Part shown: positions 30,456-33,316 of the stretch, piece by piece
Layout of the letters: the number at the start of each line of letters is the position of its first letter
Numbering within the stretch: the first letter of the stretch is position 1
Assembly: GCA_019420305.1 (NCBI GenBank)
Contig: JAHZHL010000031.1
Span: 1-33,316, forward strand
Reading direction: 5' to 3'
Length of the DNA: 33,316 nucleotides
Source of the DNA: Bacillota bacterium
GTDB taxonomy: Bacteria; Bacillota; Clostridia; Peptostreptococcales; Anaerovoracaceae
Translations under genes and position numbers: made by a program
Notes under the pieces: generated by a model
The model's database searches: none
What the model saw: the letters and a program-made list of their open reading frames with translations, nothing else
What the model was told of the DNA's origin: nothing

Positions 30456-32774
30456 TGTCTGTTCCTCCTGTTTTTCTTTTTGCTTAATTTTTTTATCTTT
30501 TTTCGCGTCTCTCATGTTGAAAAAGTTCAACCTGAGGGCGTTGGTCACTACGCAGAAGCTGGACAGGCTCATGGCCGCCGCTCCGAACATCGGATTCAGC
30601 TTCCATCCCAGCAGCGGATACCACACTCCCGCGGCCAGCGGAATTCCGATCACATTATAGATAAAGGCCCAGAACAGGTTCTGATGAATATTCCGCAAGG
30701 TCGCTCTGCTCAGCCGGATGGCTGCCGGCACATCGCTGAGCCTGCTTTTCATCAGTACCACATCCGCCGCGTCAATGGCAATATCGGTACCTGCTCCGAT
30801 GGCAATTCCGATGTCCGCTCTTGTAAGAGCCGGCGCGTCGTTAATTCCGTCACCTACCATGGCGACTTTCCCTTTTCTGGAAAGGGCACGAATGACACTT
30901 TCCTTCCCTTCCGGCAGCACGCCCGCGATGACTTCGTCGACACCGGCCTGTCTGCCGATGGCTTTGGCAGTCCTCTCATTGTCGCCGGTAAGCATTACCA
31001 CATGAATTCCCATATTCTGCAGTTCTCTGACCGCCTGCGGACTGTCTTCCTTAATGACATCCGCAACCGCGATAATACCGATCAGCATACCGTTCCTGCT
31101 GAAAAACAGCGGCGTCTTGCCTTCTTCGGAAAGTTTTTCCGCCTGTTTTTTCAGAAGATCGGAAACCTCCGCGTGCTGGCGGATAAACTTCAGGTTACCG
31201 CCGCAGAGAGCATCGCCTTCCAATGTACCTGTCAACCCGTTTCCCGGAACCGCCGTAAAGTCCGCGACTTCAGCGCCTTCCTGCAGACCTTCTTCCTGTG
31301 CCCGCGCCAGGATCGCCCGGGCCAGCGGATGCTCGCTCTTCTTTTCCAGAGCATATGCCATGGAGAGAAGTTCCTCCTCAGAAACACCGGCCGCCGGAAT
31401 CATATCCGTCACCTCAGGTTCACCGCTTGTAATGGTCCCCGTCTTATCCAGCGCCACGATCTGTGTCTTTCCGGTCTCTTCCAGGGAAACCGCGGTTTTA
31501 AACATAATTCCGTTTTTGGCCCCCATACCGTTTCCGACCATAATGGCCACGGGAGTGGCAAGTCCCAGCGCGCACGGACAGCTGATCACCAGCACAGAAA
31601 TTCCTCTTGCCAGAGCTGTTCCCGCGTCCTGTCCGGCAATCAGCCAGATCAGAATCGTAAGGGCGGCGATTCCGATTACCGTCGGAACGAAAATACCGGA
31701 CACCCGATCCGCTACCTTGGCAATGGGCGCTTTTGTGGCAGCCGCGTCGCTTACCATCTGGATAATCTGGGAAAGGGTTGTATCTTCTCCAACTCTTGTG
31801 GCTTCACATTTAATAAATCCGGAATGGTTCAGTGTCGCTGCAGAGACGGTATCTCCTGCATTTTTATCCACCGGAATACTCTCTCCGGTCAGCGCGGATT
31901 CATTTACCGCGCTGGAACCTTCGAGGATAATCCCATCAACCGGAATATTCTCTCCCGGCCGCACGACAAAGATATCGCCTTTCCGCACCTGATCAACGGA
32001 CACTTCGGTTTCCGCTCCGTCCCGTAACACAGTCGCGGTTTTTGGCGCCAGCTTCATCAGGCCTTTGAGAGCGTCGGTTGTCCTTCCCTTGGAACGGGCT
32101 TCCAGCATTTTCCCAACGGTAATCAGGGTCAGGATCATTGCCGCGGATTCAAAGTAAAATTCATGCATATAGGTCATTACGCCCGCCATATCGCCCCGCA
32201 TCTGCGCACCGGTCATAGCAAACAGCGCGTAAAGGCTGTATCCGTAAGAAGCTCCCGCTCCCAGCGCCACCAGGGTATCCATATTCGGCGCTCTGTGCCA
32301 GAGGCTACGGAATCCGTTGATAAAAAACTTCTGGTTAATGACCATAACCGCGGTTGTAAAAAGCAGCTGGTAGATTCCCTGAGCCACATGATTCCGCGCG
32401 AAAAATTCCGGAAGGGGCCAGTCCCACATCATATGCCCCATGGAAACATACATCAGGGGAATCAGAAAACAGAGAGACCAGATCAGTCTCCTTTTCAGAA
32501 CCGGAGTATCATGATCCTTTAAAAACTCTTCCCTATCCGCTGCCGCTGCTGCCGCGGATGATCCGGATCCGGCAGCGCCTTTTTCCGACGCCCCATATCC
32601 CGCTTCTTCCACCGCCGCAATGATCTCTGAGGGAGCGGCGGTTCCCTCCACACCCATAGAATTGGTTAAAAGGCTGACCGAGCAGGACGTGACACCCGGC
32701 ACCTTGGAAACTGCCTTTTCCACCCGCGCGCTGCAGGCGGCGCAGCTCATTCCTGTTACATTAAACTGTTCCAT
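30246..32774 (-). CDS. copA: Cu(+)-exporting P1B-type ATPase CopA with C-terminal CopZ-like domain
   Basis: CopA pumps Cu(I) out of the cytoplasm using ATP. The 842-aa protein starts with a heavy-metal-associated domain (GMSCAAC, Cys11 and Cys14), then an Ala/Ser/Gly linker and the eight-helix membrane domain with the Cu site CPC at 399-401. The actuator has TGESIPVDK; the P-domain has the phosphorylated Asp443 in DKTGT and GDGINDAPALT; the N-domain has the SEHPLA motif. After the last helices and a lysine-rich linker comes a second metal-binding domain (residues 774-842, Cys785 and Cys788 in GMMCGHC) that looks like a whole CopZ chaperone. AGGAGG is 8 nt before the ATG. It is 32 nt downstream of csoR and co-transcribed with it. 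Confidence 0.96.
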   Translation of the reverse strand: MEQFNVTGMSCAACSARVEKAVSKVPGVTSCSVSLLTNSMGVEGTAAPSEIIAAVEEAGYGASEKGAAGSGSSAAAAAADREEFLKDHDTPVLKRRLIWSLCFLIPLMYVSMGHMMWDWPLPEFFARNHVAQGIYQLLFTTAVMVINQKFFINGFRSLWHRAPNMDTLVALGAGASYGYSLYALFAMTGAQMRGDMAGVMTYMHEFYFESAAMILTLITVGKMLEARSKGRTTDALKGLMKLAPKTATVLRDGAETEVSVDQVRKGDIFVVRPGENIPVDGIILEGSSAVNESALTGESIPVDKNAGDTVSAATLNHSGFIKCEATRVGEDTTLSQIIQMVSDAAATKAPIAKVADRVSGIFVPTVIGIAALTILIWLIAGQDAGTALARGISVLVISCPCALGLATPVAIMVGNGMGAKNGIMFKTAVSLEETGKTQIVALDKTGTITSGEPEVTDMIPAAGVSEEELLSMAYALEKKSEHPLARAILARAQEEGLQEGAEVADFTAVPGNGLTGTLEGDALCGGNLKFIRQHAEVSDLLKKQAEKLSEEGKTPLFFSRNGMLIGIIAVADVIKEDSPQAVRELQNMGIHVVMLTGDNERTAKAIGRQAGVDEVIAGVLPEGKESVIRALSRKGKVAMVGDGINDAPALTRADIGIAIGAGTDIAIDAADVVLMKSRLSDVPAAIRLSRATLRNIHQNLFWAFIYNVIGIPLAAGVWYPLLGWKLNPMFGAAAMSLSSFCVVTNALRLNFFNMRDAKKDKKIKQKEKQEEQTMEKTIKIEGMMCGHCEATVKKSLEALEGVDAADVSHEKGTAVVTMNQEIADDVLKKTVEDKDYKVLEIK

Positions 32775-32806
32775 GATTTGCCTCCTGTCTCTGCTGAATT
32801 TTGGAA

Positions 32807-33118
32807 CTATCTCATCAGTTTCTGCAGGGTTTTTACCAGCTCGTCAATCGTCTCATCCTTTCCCGCGCGGATATCTTCCGCCACGCAGGTCCGGATATGA
32901 TTTCCGAGCAATACCTTGTTAAAGCTGTTCAGCGCGGCGTTTACCGCGGACACCTGAATCAGAATATCCGGGCAGTATGCGTCGCTTTCCACCATCTTGC
33001 GGATTCCCCGCACCTGTCCTTCAATGCGGTTCAACCGGTTAATCAGATCCCGGTACTCTTTTTCCGAGCGCTCCTTTGTTCTGCGCGCGCTGTGACAGCA
33101 ACTCTTTTTATCTTCCAT
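32807..33118 (-). CDS. csoR: Copper-sensing repressor CsoR
   Basis: A 103-aa all-helical metal-sensing repressor (CsoR/RcnR family). The Cu(I) ligand set is complete: Cys49 in DAYCPDIL, and His74 with Cys78 in LGNHIRTC. RLNRIEGQVRGIRKM near residue 30 is the conserved basic helix. The extra CCH at residues 7-9 could also bind metal. GGGAG precedes the ATG by about 9 nt. As first gene of csoR-copA it would repress its own operon until Cu(I) binds; the operator is visible at 33164-33182. Confidence 0.95.
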   Translation of the reverse strand: MEDKKSCCHSARRTKERSEKEYRDLINRLNRIEGQVRGIRKMVESDAYCPDILIQVSAVNAALNSFNKVLLGNHIRTCVAEDIRAGKDETIDELVKTLQKLMR

Positions 33119-33159
33119 ATTTTTAACTCCCTCACTCAGTTTCTTCTCTTTCCATGCTC

Positions 33160-33188
33160 ATTATATACCCCATAAGGGTATATTGCAA
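33160..33188 (-). promoter_or_regulatory. csoR-copA promoter with CsoR operator in the spacer
   Basis: On the minus strand TTGCAA (33188-33183) and TATAAT (33165-33160) are 17 nt apart. Between them, overlapping the -10 by two bases, lies the palindrome TATACCC-CATAA-GGGTATA (33164-33182), which matches the G/C-tract-in-AT pattern of CsoR operators. Bound CsoR would directly block RNA polymerase. Confidence 0.88.
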
Positions 33189-33316
33189 ACAAAAAAATAT
33201 AGAATTTTTTCTCCTCGCCTGCAAAAAGAAAAAGAACTGTCCTGTGTCCTCACTGTAACGGCCGGGAGTTTGACACATCATTTTCAATTGCAAAAACCAG
33301 ACATATTGAAATAACA

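Noticed and set aside
30348..32027. Long plus-strand frame of 559 codons opposite copA
   Set aside because: It is the antisense of copA, whose motifs and ribosome site are unambiguous; the antisense translation has no recognisable domain. Similar shadows opposite trpC, trpB, trpD and mmsA were also dropped.
33217..33316. Plus-strand frame to the right edge containing CPHCNGREFDTSF, resembling a zinc ribbon
   Set aside because: Only one Cys-x-x-Cys pair, no start codon or ribosome site, and a stop just upstream. It could be a gene fragment, but the window ends before this can be judged.

Overview
The window looks like a chromosomal segment of a Clostridia-type Bacillota, probably an anaerobe of the Lachnospiraceae/Eubacteriales kind; the genus is not determinable from what I see. 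The basis is the mix of features: a tryptophan T-box, a CIRCE heat-shock element, strong AGGAGG-type ribosome sites with some TTG starts, tandem YhgE/Pip proteins, an NhaC antiporter and a CsoR-CopA copper operon. Most of the segment is fairly GC-rich. The CRISPR-Cas block and the toxin-antitoxin block are clearly more AT-rich, consistent with acquisition by transfer.

Left part (1-7.5 kb): a CRISPR array of 14 identical 36-nt repeats that runs off the left edge, followed by a complete minus-strand type III-A effector operon read as cas6, csm1/cas10, csm2, csm3, csm4, csm5 and then the array. Hairpin position and the predicted 8-nt crRNA handle ACGGAAAC show that the array is read on the minus strand, the same way as the genes. 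Cas10 keeps both HD and GGDD motifs and Csm3 keeps its catalytic Asp, so nuclease and cyclic-oligoadenylate activities are expected; no csm6-type effector, cas1 or cas2 is inside the window. A divergent gene for an extremely acidic, unrecognised protein (7544-8515) abuts the operon.

Middle (8.5-13.5 kb): cobalt-precorrin-5A hydrolase cbiG, a CoA-acylating methylmalonate-semialdehyde dehydrogenase, a divergent LuxR-type regulator, an Hsp20 chaperone under a CIRCE-overlapped promoter, and a VOC/glyoxalase-fold protein. At 13.7-20.5 kb a T-box leader controls a complete trpEGDCFBA operon, all genes overlapping or nearly so, sufficient to convert chorismate to tryptophan.

Right part: a decayed AlbA_2/RecG-like gene; a two-gene Panacea-type toxin-antitoxin candidate with its own promoter and a perfect 20-bp palindromic operator; two overlapping YhgE/Pip membrane proteins; a 0.9-kb gap holding a trpA-like gene scrap and two families of paired hairpins; an NhaC Na+/H+ antiporter; and a csoR-copA operon whose operator sits exactly between -35 and -10, with a CopZ-like domain fused to the CopA C-terminus and preceded by its own internal ribosome site.

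The leads I consider most worth following are the acidic protein beside the type III-A locus, the unrecognised toxin candidate of the Panacea module, the internal CopZ start in copA, and the structured repeats and trpA remnant in the 27.6-28.4 kb gap.
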